A stretch of DNA of 47,489 nucleotides from an uncultured Thermoguttaceae bacterium. Its GTDB lineage: Bacteria > Planctomycetota > Planctomycetia > Pirellulales > Thermoguttaceae. The position numbers were made by a program, and so were the translations under genes. Below the pieces are notes generated by a model, which saw only the letters and a program-made list of their open reading frames with translations, was not told the origin of the DNA and did no database searches. Shown here in pieces: positions 24,432-33,589 of this stretch. Location of the stretch: NCBI GenBank assembly GCA_938042245.1, contig CALIRO010000026.1, positions 1 to 47,489 of the forward strand. Reading direction: 5' to 3'. Position 1 is the stretch's first letter. Each line of letters begins with the position of its first letter.

Positions 24432-26465
24432 ATGAAGAAATGGTCATCAGTAGGTTGCTGGGTGGGATTCGTTTTGGCGACGGGTTTGGCGGCTGGTGCG
24501 GCCCAGGCCCAAGAGAAACTGAGTTATCCCGATTTGATCCGGCGCCTGGTGGACTTGGAACATCTGGCCGTCCTGCCTGCCGAAGGAGAAACTTGCAAAC
24601 AGTGGTCCAGTTGGGATCGGGCCAGTCAGTATGATCCCCAGCAGGATAAATACATCCGATGGGACGCCAACGCCGACGGCGGCGGCGTCATCCGCAAAGA
24701 AGGCAATCTTTCCGTTTTTGCCGAGATGGAAGGTCCAGGCTGCATCTGGCGCATCTGGTCCGCACGCGCTCAGGACGGCCGAGTGAAAATCTATCTGGAC
24801 GGCCAAAAGACGCCGGTAGTGGACCTGCCGTTTAAGGACTACTTTACCGGCCAGACGCCGCCGTTTAACTATCCGATGCTTTCCTATGATCTAAATAAGA
24901 TGGGCTGCAGCGGTCAGAACCTCTACTATCCGATTCCGTATCAAAAGTCCTGCAAGATTGTGGCCGAGCCGGGTTGGGGCGCCTATTATCAGATCGTCTA
25001 TACCACTTTCCCCAAGGGCACGGAACTGCCGACCTTTTCGGTGCAACTGGCCGAGCAACACGCCCAGGAGCTTCAGAAGCTCAACGATTGGCTTCAGCAC
25101 AAGCAGGGGGAGGACCCGGCTGGAGATCGGCCTGGTCAGGAGGTGATCAAACAGGCGGTTCGGCTGGAACCGGGAAAGGCACATAAGATCACCATTAAAG
25201 GCCCCCGGGCCATCACTGCCATCCGGGGCCGAATGGCCTTTCAAGACCGGCAAGACGAAATGGCCGCTCTCCGCCGGCTGCTTCTGCGCATTACCTTCGA
25301 CGAAGCTCAGAAGCCCCAGGTTTGGTGCCCGGTGGGCGACTTTTTCGGCACCGCCCCCGGATATAACCCTTATAAAACGGTGCCCACCGGCATGACCGAG
25401 CAAGGTGCGTATGCCTATTGGTACATGCCGTTTGCCCGCTCGGCGGTGCTGGAACTGGTCAACGAGGACCAAGTCGCCCGGGAAGTGGAATATGAACTGG
25501 TTCATGCGCCGCTTGCCCGACCATTTGAACAACTGGGCCATTTCTACTGCAAATGGCATCGGGATACGTTTGAGGTGCCGGCGGACCGGTGGCCCGATTG
25601 GTCGCTATTGCGCACCGAAGGCCGGGGCCGATATTGCGGCGTGATGCTCCATGTTTGGAATCCGGCGGGAGGCTGGTGGGGCGAAGGCGATGAAAAATTC
25701 TTCGTCGATGGAGAAAAGTTCCCTTCCACCTTCGGCACCGGCAGCGAAGACTACTTCGGCTACGCTTGGGGCCATGCAGGACTTTTCCAACGCCCCTTCC
25801 ACGCCCAGACCATGACCAGCCACAATAAGGGCCATCAGTCGGTTCTCCGCTGGCATCTGGCCGACAACGTGCCGTTCCAAAAAGCCTTTGACGGCTACAT
25901 TGAGAAATACTTCCGCACCGAAGAAAAAGGCACCCAGTATGCGGTAACTGTGGTTTGGTATCAGGCGCCGGGCGGCAAAGACCTCTATGAAGCGGTGCCG
26001 GTCCAGGATCGACATGATTATTACAGCCAACGTCCGCCCATGGCCGGAGGTTTTAAAATCCTGGGCGATCCGCCCGGCAATGTGCAGACCCAAGGCATGG
26101 GCGGCTTCAAAGGCGGCAAATGGAAAGGAAACGATCAACTCTGGTGGACCGGCGCCAAACCGGGCGATCGGCTCCAGTTGGCCGTGCCAGTCAAAAAGAC
26201 CGGAACCTATAAAGTCAGTGTGGTGCTAACCAAAGCCCGGGATTATGGGATCGTGCAGTTTTACATCGACGACAAAAAGGCCGGCGAGCCGATCGATCTT
26301 TATAACCCAGAGGTCATCAACACCGATCCGATTCCGCTGGGAACCTTTGAGCTGACCGAAGGGGAACATACGATTACCGTAGAAATCGTCGGTGCTAATC
26401 CCCAGGCTGTGAAGGCCTACATGTTCGGCATCGACTATGTGATCTTCGATCCGGTAAAGCCGTAG
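24432..26465 (+). CDS. Secreted DUF2961 protein, glycoside hydrolase family 172-like
   Basis: A 677-residue exported enzyme with a signal peptide (VLATGLAAGAAQA). The N-terminal half contains the DUF2961 core, with SWDRASQYDPQ, GPGCIWRIWSA, a mid-region YNPYKTVPTGM and FGTGSEDYFGYAWG. DUF2961 is the basis of CAZy family GH172, whose members act on fructofuranosides and arabinofuranosides. The C-terminal 120 or so residues (DRLQLAVPVKKTGTYKVSVVL onward) look like a beta-sandwich carbohydrate-binding module. ATG follows AAGGAG. It is probably periplasmic or surface-located. The exact sugar is inferred only from family. Confidence 0.88.
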   Translation: MKKWSSVGCWVGFVLATGLAAGAAQAQEKLSYPDLIRRLVDLEHLAVLPAEGETCKQWSSWDRASQYDPQQDKYIRWDANADGGGVIRKEGNLSVFAEMEGPGCIWRIWSARAQDGRVKIYLDGQKTPVVDLPFKDYFTGQTPPFNYPMLSYDLNKMGCSGQNLYYPIPYQKSCKIVAEPGWGAYYQIVYTTFPKGTELPTFSVQLAEQHAQELQKLNDWLQHKQGEDPAGDRPGQEVIKQAVRLEPGKAHKITIKGPRAITAIRGRMAFQDRQDEMAALRRLLLRITFDEAQKPQVWCPVGDFFGTAPGYNPYKTVPTGMTEQGAYAYWYMPFARSAVLELVNEDQVAREVEYELVHAPLARPFEQLGHFYCKWHRDTFEVPADRWPDWSLLRTEGRGRYCGVMLHVWNPAGGWWGEGDEKFFVDGEKFPSTFGTGSEDYFGYAWGHAGLFQRPFHAQTMTSHNKGHQSVLRWHLADNVPFQKAFDGYIEKYFRTEEKGTQYAVTVVWYQAPGGKDLYEAVPVQDRHDYYSQRPPMAGGFKILGDPPGNVQTQGMGGFKGGKWKGNDQLWWTGAKPGDRLQLAVPVKKTGTYKVSVVLTKARDYGIVQFYIDDKKAGEPIDLYNPEVINTDPIPLGTFELTEGEHTITVEIVGANPQAVKAYMFGIDYVIFDPVKP

Positions 26466-26800
26466 CAGCGGCCCTGTCGGCTGAGAGGGCATCCAGAAGG
26501 GTTCCTCCTCCGACCTGCTTTCCAGCCTGCTTGCTGCCACAGAGGTAACAGGGGGTTTCCGATCAATGTTATTCCCGCGCAGGCGGGAATCCAAAAAACT
26601 CCAACGCTTCAACAGACTTGATCCCCACTTTCACCGGGGATGCCAAGAGAACAGGTTCCTTGTCGCCTGGATTTCCGCTTGCGCGGGGATGGCAATCCTA
26701 GCCCCACAAGCCACGGGGTTGCATTCCGATGGCCAATGCCGGCTTTTTATTCGGATGGCAAGCCCTGGTGGTTTATTCGGCTGCGGAACGATGCGCAGGC
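26466..26800. other. Gap with paired palindromic element
   Basis: The convergent ends of the GH172-like and comEC genes leave this gap. It holds the REP-like pair at 26569-26695. No gene and no clear terminator are seen. Confidence 0.4.
26569..26695. repeat. REP-like inverted pair
   Basis: The left unit (26569-26594) reads TTATTCCCGCGCAGGCGGGA, and the right unit (26666-26694) reads CTGGATTTCCGCTTGCGCGG, an inverted relative. The left unit matches 16588-16613. The 127-bp arrangement suggests a BIME- or MITE-like element between two convergent genes. Confidence 0.65.
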
Positions 26801-29800
26801 TTAATTAGCAGGTTTCGGAGCCTTCTGATGCGATTGGGGCAGGGAAGAGAGTTTCGGGGTCCATTGGCTGTGCAGATGAACTTGTTGGGGGAGCAGTTCG
26901 GCAAACAGGGCGCCGTGTCGTCCGGTATGGCAAACCCGGGCGCCGGCCGAACGGTAGAGTTGTTCGGCAACCTGGCTATTCAAGAACCAGCCGCCGCTAA
27001 TGACGGCCCACTGGGGCCGAGACCATCGGGCTAGCTCCGCAGGCCGACTCTTTTGGCTCCCGTGGTGGGGTACCAGCAGCAGATCGCAATGCCAGGCGGG
27101 TTGGGCGAAAAGCTTTTGGAGGCCGGGCGGTTCCAAGTCGCCGGCAAGAAGCACGCGTCGGCCATGGACCTGCAGGGCTAAGACCAAACTGTTGGCGTTG
27201 TCGCTGCCGGGAACTCCGTGGATCGGCGGATGGAAGACCCAGCAGGCAATGGCCGGCGCTGGCTGCCATTGCCAAGGGGCATCGATTGTATAAATAAGTA
27301 CATTCCTTTGCCGAATCGCCTGGTACAATTCCAGTTCGGGCGGCAGGGGCGGGGCAGATGCGAGGGCGGATCGGTCCGCTTGCTCCGAATCAGCGATTTC
27401 CTGTTGCCGAAGATTTTCATATTCCCTCCAAAGCCTGCCGATCTTCCGAAGCATCTCCGAGGCCATGATTACCCGCTGAATGCGGATGCGTTCCAGCAGG
27501 CCGGGCAGGGCGTTGAAGTGATCCTGATCGAGATGGCTCAGGAAAACGGCGTCCACTTGGCGGATGCCCCGGGACCAGAGGTAACCGGCAATAATCTGGG
27601 CGGTGCGGTCTGGTGGGGCGACTGCGCCGGCGTCGTAGAGCCAGGTTTGGCCGTTCGGCAAATGGATTACTACGGCCAACCCATGGCCGACTGATAAAAA
27701 TGTACATTCCCATCGGCCTGGCGTCTGGGGGCGGAGGGCTTGGCGGACCGGGTGGGCGCAAAGGCCCACCGCCATCCAGATTGCTAAAGCTGCCAAGGCC
27801 CATCGGCGCCGCAAGCGAAATCGGCCCCAGAGCAACCAGGCGGCCAAGCCGCCGTAAAAACCCACCAGCCACCACGTCTCCGGCCCAGGCGTCCAGAAAT
27901 AACTGCCAGGCCACTGAACTGCCGAATCCACGAGGCGTTGGAGAGTGTGTAAGCAGAAATAACAGGCCCTACCTAGCAGCCAACCTAGAGGCGTCCAAAG
28001 CCAGCCTAGGGCTAGGAAAAGAAAACCGCTGATCATGGCGCCGGTCATAGGAATCCAGGCTAGGGCATTGAGGAGGAGGCCGACTAGTGGACATAAATGC
28101 ATTCTTGCCATGATCAAAGGTGTAACAATGCCCCAGATGGCCGCTCCGGCCAAAAACATAAACCCAACGGTGCGCACTAGGCGGCGAACGAGGCGTTCGG
28201 CCGGCGTCATGGAGCGGCCAATAAGCCGATCCAGCGGATCTGCCGGATCCAGCGCCCCTAGCCAGGTCCAAAAGTACTGCTTCCATCGGCGCACGGAGCG
28301 CCAAACGGTCTGCTGGCCCTCTGGCACCGCCCAGTTCCAGGGGAGCCATTGGTGCAGGTTCTGGAGCCACCTCGGAAGCGGCCACAGAGTCTCTGGCGGC
28401 GGCTTGGGGGGCGTCAGCCGAGGTAATTGGCCTTCCGGCACAAGAAGCATTAACGCCCCTACAGAAAGAAAGGATAGTTGCGTGCCCAAGCGGAATAGTT
28501 CTGCCGGGTTAAGAGCCAGGACGACTAGACCGGCGGCGGCCAAGGTGTTCCAGCTCAAAGGGCGTCTGCCTGCTAGAGCAGCTAGACAGGCCAACCCCAC
28601 CAGGATCGTAGCTCGCACCGTCGGAGGCCGAGCCCCGGAAAGCAACATATAGACCAAACAACCCAGAGCAATCGCCGAGATTTCTACCGTCCGGCCTGCC
28701 CCGGCCAGACGCATCAAGCACGAAACCACCAGAGCCACCAGCCCCACATGGAAACCGGAGATCGCTAACAAGTGTACTGTTCCGGTCCGGATAAACGGTT
28801 CGGTAAAATCGGGCGGCAGGTCCTCCCGCAGCCCTAACAAGATCGTGGCGGCCAAATGGCCTGTGGGAGAAAGTTCGCCTGGAGTGTGAGCATCGGCCCC
28901 TTTCGTGCCTCCAGAAAACCCACCATTCCCCCACTCGGCATTTCCTGAGCCGTAATCCTCCCCTCCGCCCGGCATATGTTCGTGGAATCGGGCGGCGCTA
29001 TGGCGGCGGAAGGCCTCCAGCAGCCGATCAGGCCGATACCACGGCTCAAAAGCCAAAAGCTCAATGCATTCCGGCCCAAAACAGCGCAGGGTACATAAGA
29101 TGCGATCCCCTCTGACCCGGTCCGCAAAATCGTACTGGCCAGGATTGGCCGGTGGAGCCATCCGGCCCAATTGGCCAAAAATCCGCACCCGATCCCCCAG
29201 GCCAAATCGGCCGGTCAGGTCCTCTAGACGCCGAGCATTCACCCAGACCAAAACTCGTCCGCTGGCTGGCCTCCACTGCGTCTGGTCCCGGACCCGGCAA
29301 ACAGCCACCTGGAATTGAAAGAGGCGGAGATTTCGCTCCCGTTGCCAAAGGATAATCCTCGATAAAGGAACAGCATGAGGAGTGGTTTGGACCGTACCTT
29401 CCAAGGCGACTGGCAGGCTCCGGCCCCAAAGGGGTTGGAAATCAGGGTCCACCATGGTTACCGATTCGGATATCTCTGTTTGGGAGAAGACGTCGGCGGA
29501 TGCTTCTGCTTGGGAAGATACATTGATATACTCTGCGCTGCCGGCGACATATCGGGCGATTTCCCATGGACTGAACATGCGCCATCGAAGATGATGCCAG
29601 AGGCCGCCGGCGCTTACCAGGGCCAAAAGAAGCCAGCCCGAAGCTAGCCCATCCCGTTTCCAGCTCCAACAAACGGCCCAACCGGCCAGGCTGCCCAGGC
29701 CAAAAGCGGCCCAGATCTCCAAGGGGATCGGGCGATACCGGTCGGCTAGAATACCGGCGGAAACCGCCACCAAAACCACCATCAACGGCGCATAAGCCGA

Positions 29801-29887
29801 AGTTGGCCGAAAACGCGCCGAATCGCCGCAAAACCTATTTGGCTTCGTTTCCCCAGCAGGATGGCCAATCGCTTGCACCTGATTCAT
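26801..29887 (-). CDS. comEC: ComEC/Rec2-family DNA-uptake channel
   Basis: A large (1028-residue) inner-membrane protein of natural transformation, thought to pass single-stranded DNA into the cytoplasm. The N-terminus has two membrane segments and a DUF4131-type soluble domain (about 100-280). The central competence domain has many membrane helices, with VHLLAISGFHVGLVALVVS near residue 370 as the typical entry motif. The C-terminal metallo-beta-lactamase domain carries SHLDQDHF (around residue 784) and LLVPHHGSQ (around 940), so the metal site looks intact. No good ribosome site precedes the ATG at 29887. No other com gene is in the window. The upstream pseudopilin cassette is not of the competence type. 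Confidence 0.93.
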   Translation of the reverse strand: MNQVQAIGHPAGETKPNRFCGDSARFRPTSAYAPLMVVLVAVSAGILADRYRPIPLEIWAAFGLGSLAGWAVCWSWKRDGLASGWLLLALVSAGGLWHHLRWRMFSPWEIARYVAGSAEYINVSSQAEASADVFSQTEISESVTMVDPDFQPLWGRSLPVALEGTVQTTPHAVPLSRIILWQRERNLRLFQFQVAVCRVRDQTQWRPASGRVLVWVNARRLEDLTGRFGLGDRVRIFGQLGRMAPPANPGQYDFADRVRGDRILCTLRCFGPECIELLAFEPWYRPDRLLEAFRRHSAARFHEHMPGGGEDYGSGNAEWGNGGFSGGTKGADAHTPGELSPTGHLAATILLGLREDLPPDFTEPFIRTGTVHLLAISGFHVGLVALVVSCLMRLAGAGRTVEISAIALGCLVYMLLSGARPPTVRATILVGLACLAALAGRRPLSWNTLAAAGLVVLALNPAELFRLGTQLSFLSVGALMLLVPEGQLPRLTPPKPPPETLWPLPRWLQNLHQWLPWNWAVPEGQQTVWRSVRRWKQYFWTWLGALDPADPLDRLIGRSMTPAERLVRRLVRTVGFMFLAGAAIWGIVTPLIMARMHLCPLVGLLLNALAWIPMTGAMISGFLFLALGWLWTPLGWLLGRACYFCLHTLQRLVDSAVQWPGSYFWTPGPETWWLVGFYGGLAAWLLWGRFRLRRRWALAALAIWMAVGLCAHPVRQALRPQTPGRWECTFLSVGHGLAVVIHLPNGQTWLYDAGAVAPPDRTAQIIAGYLWSRGIRQVDAVFLSHLDQDHFNALPGLLERIRIQRVIMASEMLRKIGRLWREYENLRQQEIADSEQADRSALASAPPLPPELELYQAIRQRNVLIYTIDAPWQWQPAPAIACWVFHPPIHGVPGSDNANSLVLALQVHGRRVLLAGDLEPPGLQKLFAQPAWHCDLLLVPHHGSQKSRPAELARWSRPQWAVISGGWFLNSQVAEQLYRSAGARVCHTGRHGALFAELLPQQVHLHSQWTPKLSSLPQSHQKAPKPAN

Positions 29888-29994
29888 TGAGGAGACCTAC
29901 CCCATCTGCTAGCGTCGGTTCGCTTGGGCCGACTCTGTCCCATGGGCTGACCGCCTGGAATTCCCAATTGAACAATGGTGATATGTTCGTTATC

Positions 29995-31467
29995 CTAGGG
30001 TCGGTTAGCTTTGCCGGGGCTGCCCCCTTGGCCGGCCCAGGCAAGCCCCAGGCCCAGCAGCATGATTCCCAAAGCCCAAAAGGCATAGGCGCTTAGCTGA
30101 CTGATGGCATAATTGATGCTGGAATAGAGCATAAACAGACTCGAAAGGCAAAATAGCACCGGGATGATCGGATACCCGGGAACCCGGTAGGTTTGCATAC
30201 CGGCGGCGCCAGGCAGCGGTTCGGGTTGAGCGGCCTGCAGCGCCCGAAGGGCAAAAAGCGATAGCCCCACCAGCAGGAAGAAAAACCAAAAGATTGGCGA
30301 TGAAAAGGCCAACAGAGCGTCAAAGCCTTGCTCGCCCGCCTGCCAGCCAAAACCTGCGACCATCGCCAACGTCACCACGCCTTGGGCCAGAAGCGACACG
30401 ATAGGGACGCCGCGCTGGGGGTCCCAACTGCCAAGCCAACGATACATCCGGTGATCGGTTCCCATGGCATAGTAGATTCTTGCGCCGGTGAAGATCATGC
30501 CATTGATCGCCCCCAGCGTAGAAATGCAGATGAGGATGCTGATGATCTTGCCCGCCCAGGGAGTTACCAGATTCAGCGTATCGGCCGCCACCGCCTGCGA
30601 CGAGCGAAAACCCTCCACCCCCAGCGCCCGAATAAAGGCGAGGTTGACCAGGGCATAAATGCTGGCCACGGCCACCGTGCCCAGCACCAGGGCGCGGAGG
30701 ATGTTTTTGCGAGGGTTTCGGACTTCGGCGGCCACGTAGGCCATCTCGTTCCAACCGCCGTAGGTGTAAAAGACCAGGATCATCGCCAGGCCCAGATTGC
30801 ACCAGGGGTCCACCGGTTTTTCTGGAAGGGCTTGGGAAGGTGTTGCCCACAAGCCGAGGCCTACAATCGCCGCTAACCCCAGCACCTTAATCACTGTCAG
30901 TACATTCTGCGTCCATTTGCCCATCATCACGCCGAGCATATTGACGAGCGTGAGCACCAGGACAGCGCCGGCGGCGTAGATCAAGAAGGGGTTGGCCCTT
31001 TCAGGCAAGGCGTAGATTTGATTGGCGTACCGGGCAAACACATAGGCGTACATACCGATCGAAGCAGGCCGAACCACCCACAGTTGCGCCCAGGCGAATA
31101 GAAAGCCCATTTCTCGGCCAAAGCCTTTGGTGATATAGACATAGTCGCCGCCGGATTTGGGGTAGGCGTTGGCGAGTTCGGCATAACATAAGGCGCCGAT
31201 CAACGACAGCAGGCCGCCCAGGAGCCAGACGCCGATGATGAAGCCCCCATCCGAGACCAGCCAGGCCGCCCAAGATTGCTCTGCAACAAGGCTGCCCAGC
31301 CAGGGCCATGACTGCTGAAGTTGCTGGGCGATGCCGGAAGCAGCCGCCGCAATTTTGGGACTGGTTTCATAGATACCTGAACCAATAATCACTCCCACGA
31401 TGATACAGGTCGAATCAAAAAGACTCAATTGCGGTTTCGGCGTAGCCGCCTGGCTTGGCTCAGACAT
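29995..31467 (-). CDS. APC-superfamily amino acid permease
   Basis: A 490-residue inner-membrane transporter with about 12 hydrophobic segments. The N-terminal unwound-helix motif is STCIIVGVIIGSGIYETSP, which contains the GSGIY typical of the LAT/APA amino acid transporters. It probably imports or exchanges an amino acid, but the substrate is not determined. The ATG has AGGAGAATTGAT upstream. It precedes comEC in the same direction with a 107-bp gap and is divergent from the porin gene, with a 385-bp intergenic region between. Confidence 0.9.
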   Translation of the reverse strand: MSEPSQAATPKPQLSLFDSTCIIVGVIIGSGIYETSPKIAAAASGIAQQLQQSWPWLGSLVAEQSWAAWLVSDGGFIIGVWLLGGLLSLIGALCYAELANAYPKSGGDYVYITKGFGREMGFLFAWAQLWVVRPASIGMYAYVFARYANQIYALPERANPFLIYAAGAVLVLTLVNMLGVMMGKWTQNVLTVIKVLGLAAIVGLGLWATPSQALPEKPVDPWCNLGLAMILVFYTYGGWNEMAYVAAEVRNPRKNILRALVLGTVAVASIYALVNLAFIRALGVEGFRSSQAVAADTLNLVTPWAGKIISILICISTLGAINGMIFTGARIYYAMGTDHRMYRWLGSWDPQRGVPIVSLLAQGVVTLAMVAGFGWQAGEQGFDALLAFSSPIFWFFFLLVGLSLFALRALQAAQPEPLPGAAGMQTYRVPGYPIIPVLFCLSSLFMLYSSINYAISQLSAYAFWALGIMLLGLGLAWAGQGGSPGKANRP

Positions 31468-31852
31468 ATCAATTCTCCTAAAGAGTTTGAGGAAATGAGT
31501 AATTTTACAAAACGTACTGGATATGCACTATACCATCCATTTTCCATAAAGCCAAGATTTATCGATTTTTCCTAAGTTTTGCTCTTTATGGGATAATCGT
31601 CAGTTGAGGCCTCGCAACGCCCAATCCGTCTTGGACCCAAGCCGCCAAAAATCAGGTGTATATTTTACTTAAATCGTCCTAACGATTTACAAGCACTGGC
31701 ATCCGAGACATTTTTGAGCTTCCGAGATTTTCTGGCGTAGGGTTTGCCCAGGCATTTTCCGATGGAAAAAAAGGTGAGAAAGGAATCAGGATGCTCTCCC
31801 TGTGACAGGCGGGATGCTTTCTTTTCTTGTTTGTTCAGAAAGGATTCGGGCG
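31468..31852. other. Divergent promoter region of permease and porin genes
   Basis: This region is more AT-rich than the neighbours, with T- and A-runs at 31500-31580 and 31650-31700. Promoters in both directions must lie here. No operator could be read with confidence. The porin frame is open back to 31802, but the signal peptide starts at 31853. Confidence 0.45.
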
Positions 31853-33460
31853 ATGGATCGCAAAAGTCTCTTGGGTTTAGGATTGCTGGTAGGAGGCCTT
31901 TGGGGTTTTCCCGTCATGGGGCAAGAGTGGGAACCTTGGCCAAGCCCTCACGCTGTGCGGCCTCCTGAAGCCATGCAGGCTGTTTATGACGAAGACGTGG
32001 CCCCGGAGCCGTTACCTTCCACGGGGGGTGCTTCTCGGACTCCAGAGGCCGACAGGCTTCAGATTCTGCCGGAGCCGCCGGTGGTAGGGAGCGTTCGGCT
32101 CAACGAGCCCGCCGAAGCCTCTCCGGCAGCGGAACTGCTGGCGGGGCCGATAGCTTGGGCCCCGCCTCCTGCATCGCCGGAAGCGCCTCTGGGGGTTGCC
32201 ACGCCGCCTGCCGGCCAACCAGCTCCAGCCGCCAAGCCGGAACCCAAGGAAGAGTTCTTCACCCTCGATGAACTCAAGGCCGAAATGAAAAAATTGGCCT
32301 GGTCCAAGGGCGATTTTAAGATCGTTCCCTATGGAAGCCTCTGGGGCGATTTACTCTACAACAGCAATCGCACCACGCCAGGGCCGTACACCCTGTACGT
32401 AAACTCCTTTTCGACAGATAATGAAGATGAATTCATCATTGACGCCCGCCGCACCCGCATAGGAGTGGACATTACTGGGCCGACCATCCCCTGGTTCTGC
32501 GGCGCAGGGACGGGCGGTAAACTGGAGATCGACTTCATGGGCAACGCCGCTCCCAATCCCAACCAGGGCACGGTGCTTTTGCGACACGCCTATTTTGAAG
32601 TCAAAAACGATGAGTTCCGATTCCTGTTCGGCCAAACCTGGGACCTGATTTCGCCGCTCATGCCTGGCGTGTTAGACTATCCGGTGGGGTGGGATGGCGG
32701 CAACATCGGCTATCGCCGGGCGCAACTGCGACTGGAACGCTATCTGAACTTCTCCGACGTCTTTCGCCTGGAGCTGCAAGGGGCGTTGGCTCAGAATGTG
32801 ATGCCCGATTTTGCCGGGGTCGCTACCATTGATCGGGAATCGGCGGATTGGCCGCAGGTCCAAGGGCGGATCGGCTGGGTGATCGGACCACGCGGCAAGG
32901 GAGCTAATCCGATCACCATGGGCGTGTCCGGCCATATCGGCGAAACAGAATATGACTTTAGGGCCGTCGGTCCTGCGCCGCTGAACCTGCCCCCGGAAGA
33001 CGACCGAAGGTTCCGCACCTGGTCCTTGAACGCCGACTTCCGGGTGCCGATAACGGATCGGTTGGGCGTCCAGGGCGAGTTCTTCATGGGCGAAAACCTA
33101 AGCTCCTTCCTGGGCGGCATCGGCCAGGGCGTCGATCTTTACAGCCGACGTAGCATCCGCTCCTACGGCGGCTGGATCGACCTGTGGTACGACTGGACCG
33201 ATCGGCTCCACATGCACGTCGGGTGGGGCTTGGACGATCCGCTCAATGAAGACTTCCTCGTGGGCCGAACCTACAACCAGTTTATCTTCATTAACTTTGC
33301 CTACGATATTACCAAACAGTTTAACACCGGCGTCCAAGTTACCTCCTGGAAGACCCTCTATCAGGATCGCCGGGAAGGTCTGGTGCCGAATAGCCAACTC
33401 GGTCCTCGTCGGCCCGGCGAGGCCATTGTGGTCGAATGGATGTGGAAATACTCCTTCTAG
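31853..33460 (+). CDS. DcaP-like outer-membrane porin
   Basis: A 535-residue exported protein starting with a signal peptide (SLLGLGLLVGGLWGFPVMG). Residues about 25-130 are a Pro/Ala-rich linker. The remaining part has the alternating beta-strand pattern of a trimeric porin, with YGSLWGDLLYN, DARRTRIGVDITGP, FRFLFGQTWDLISP and a final aromatic residue (KYSF), as expected of an outer-membrane barrel. DcaP-like proteins pass small anionic molecules or sugars. The start is chosen by AGAAAGGA and the signal sequence. A carbohydrate role is inferred from neighbouring sugar enzymes. Confidence 0.85.
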   Translation: MDRKSLLGLGLLVGGLWGFPVMGQEWEPWPSPHAVRPPEAMQAVYDEDVAPEPLPSTGGASRTPEADRLQILPEPPVVGSVRLNEPAEASPAAELLAGPIAWAPPPASPEAPLGVATPPAGQPAPAAKPEPKEEFFTLDELKAEMKKLAWSKGDFKIVPYGSLWGDLLYNSNRTTPGPYTLYVNSFSTDNEDEFIIDARRTRIGVDITGPTIPWFCGAGTGGKLEIDFMGNAAPNPNQGTVLLRHAYFEVKNDEFRFLFGQTWDLISPLMPGVLDYPVGWDGGNIGYRRAQLRLERYLNFSDVFRLELQGALAQNVMPDFAGVATIDRESADWPQVQGRIGWVIGPRGKGANPITMGVSGHIGETEYDFRAVGPAPLNLPPEDDRRFRTWSLNADFRVPITDRLGVQGEFFMGENLSSFLGGIGQGVDLYSRRSIRSYGGWIDLWYDWTDRLHMHVGWGLDDPLNEDFLVGRTYNQFIFINFAYDITKQFNTGVQVTSWKTLYQDRREGLVPNSQLGPRRPGEAIVVEWMWKYSF

Positions 33461-33589
33461 CTCCTTAGCACCCTGTTTCAACCCACTGGGTTCGATCTCA
33501 CCCGGTTAAGGAAATAGTGGGATGTGCTTCAAGAGAGGAGCGGCTGAACCTTTTGAAATTAGGCAGCTTTTGCACCGGCACGAGGAAGC

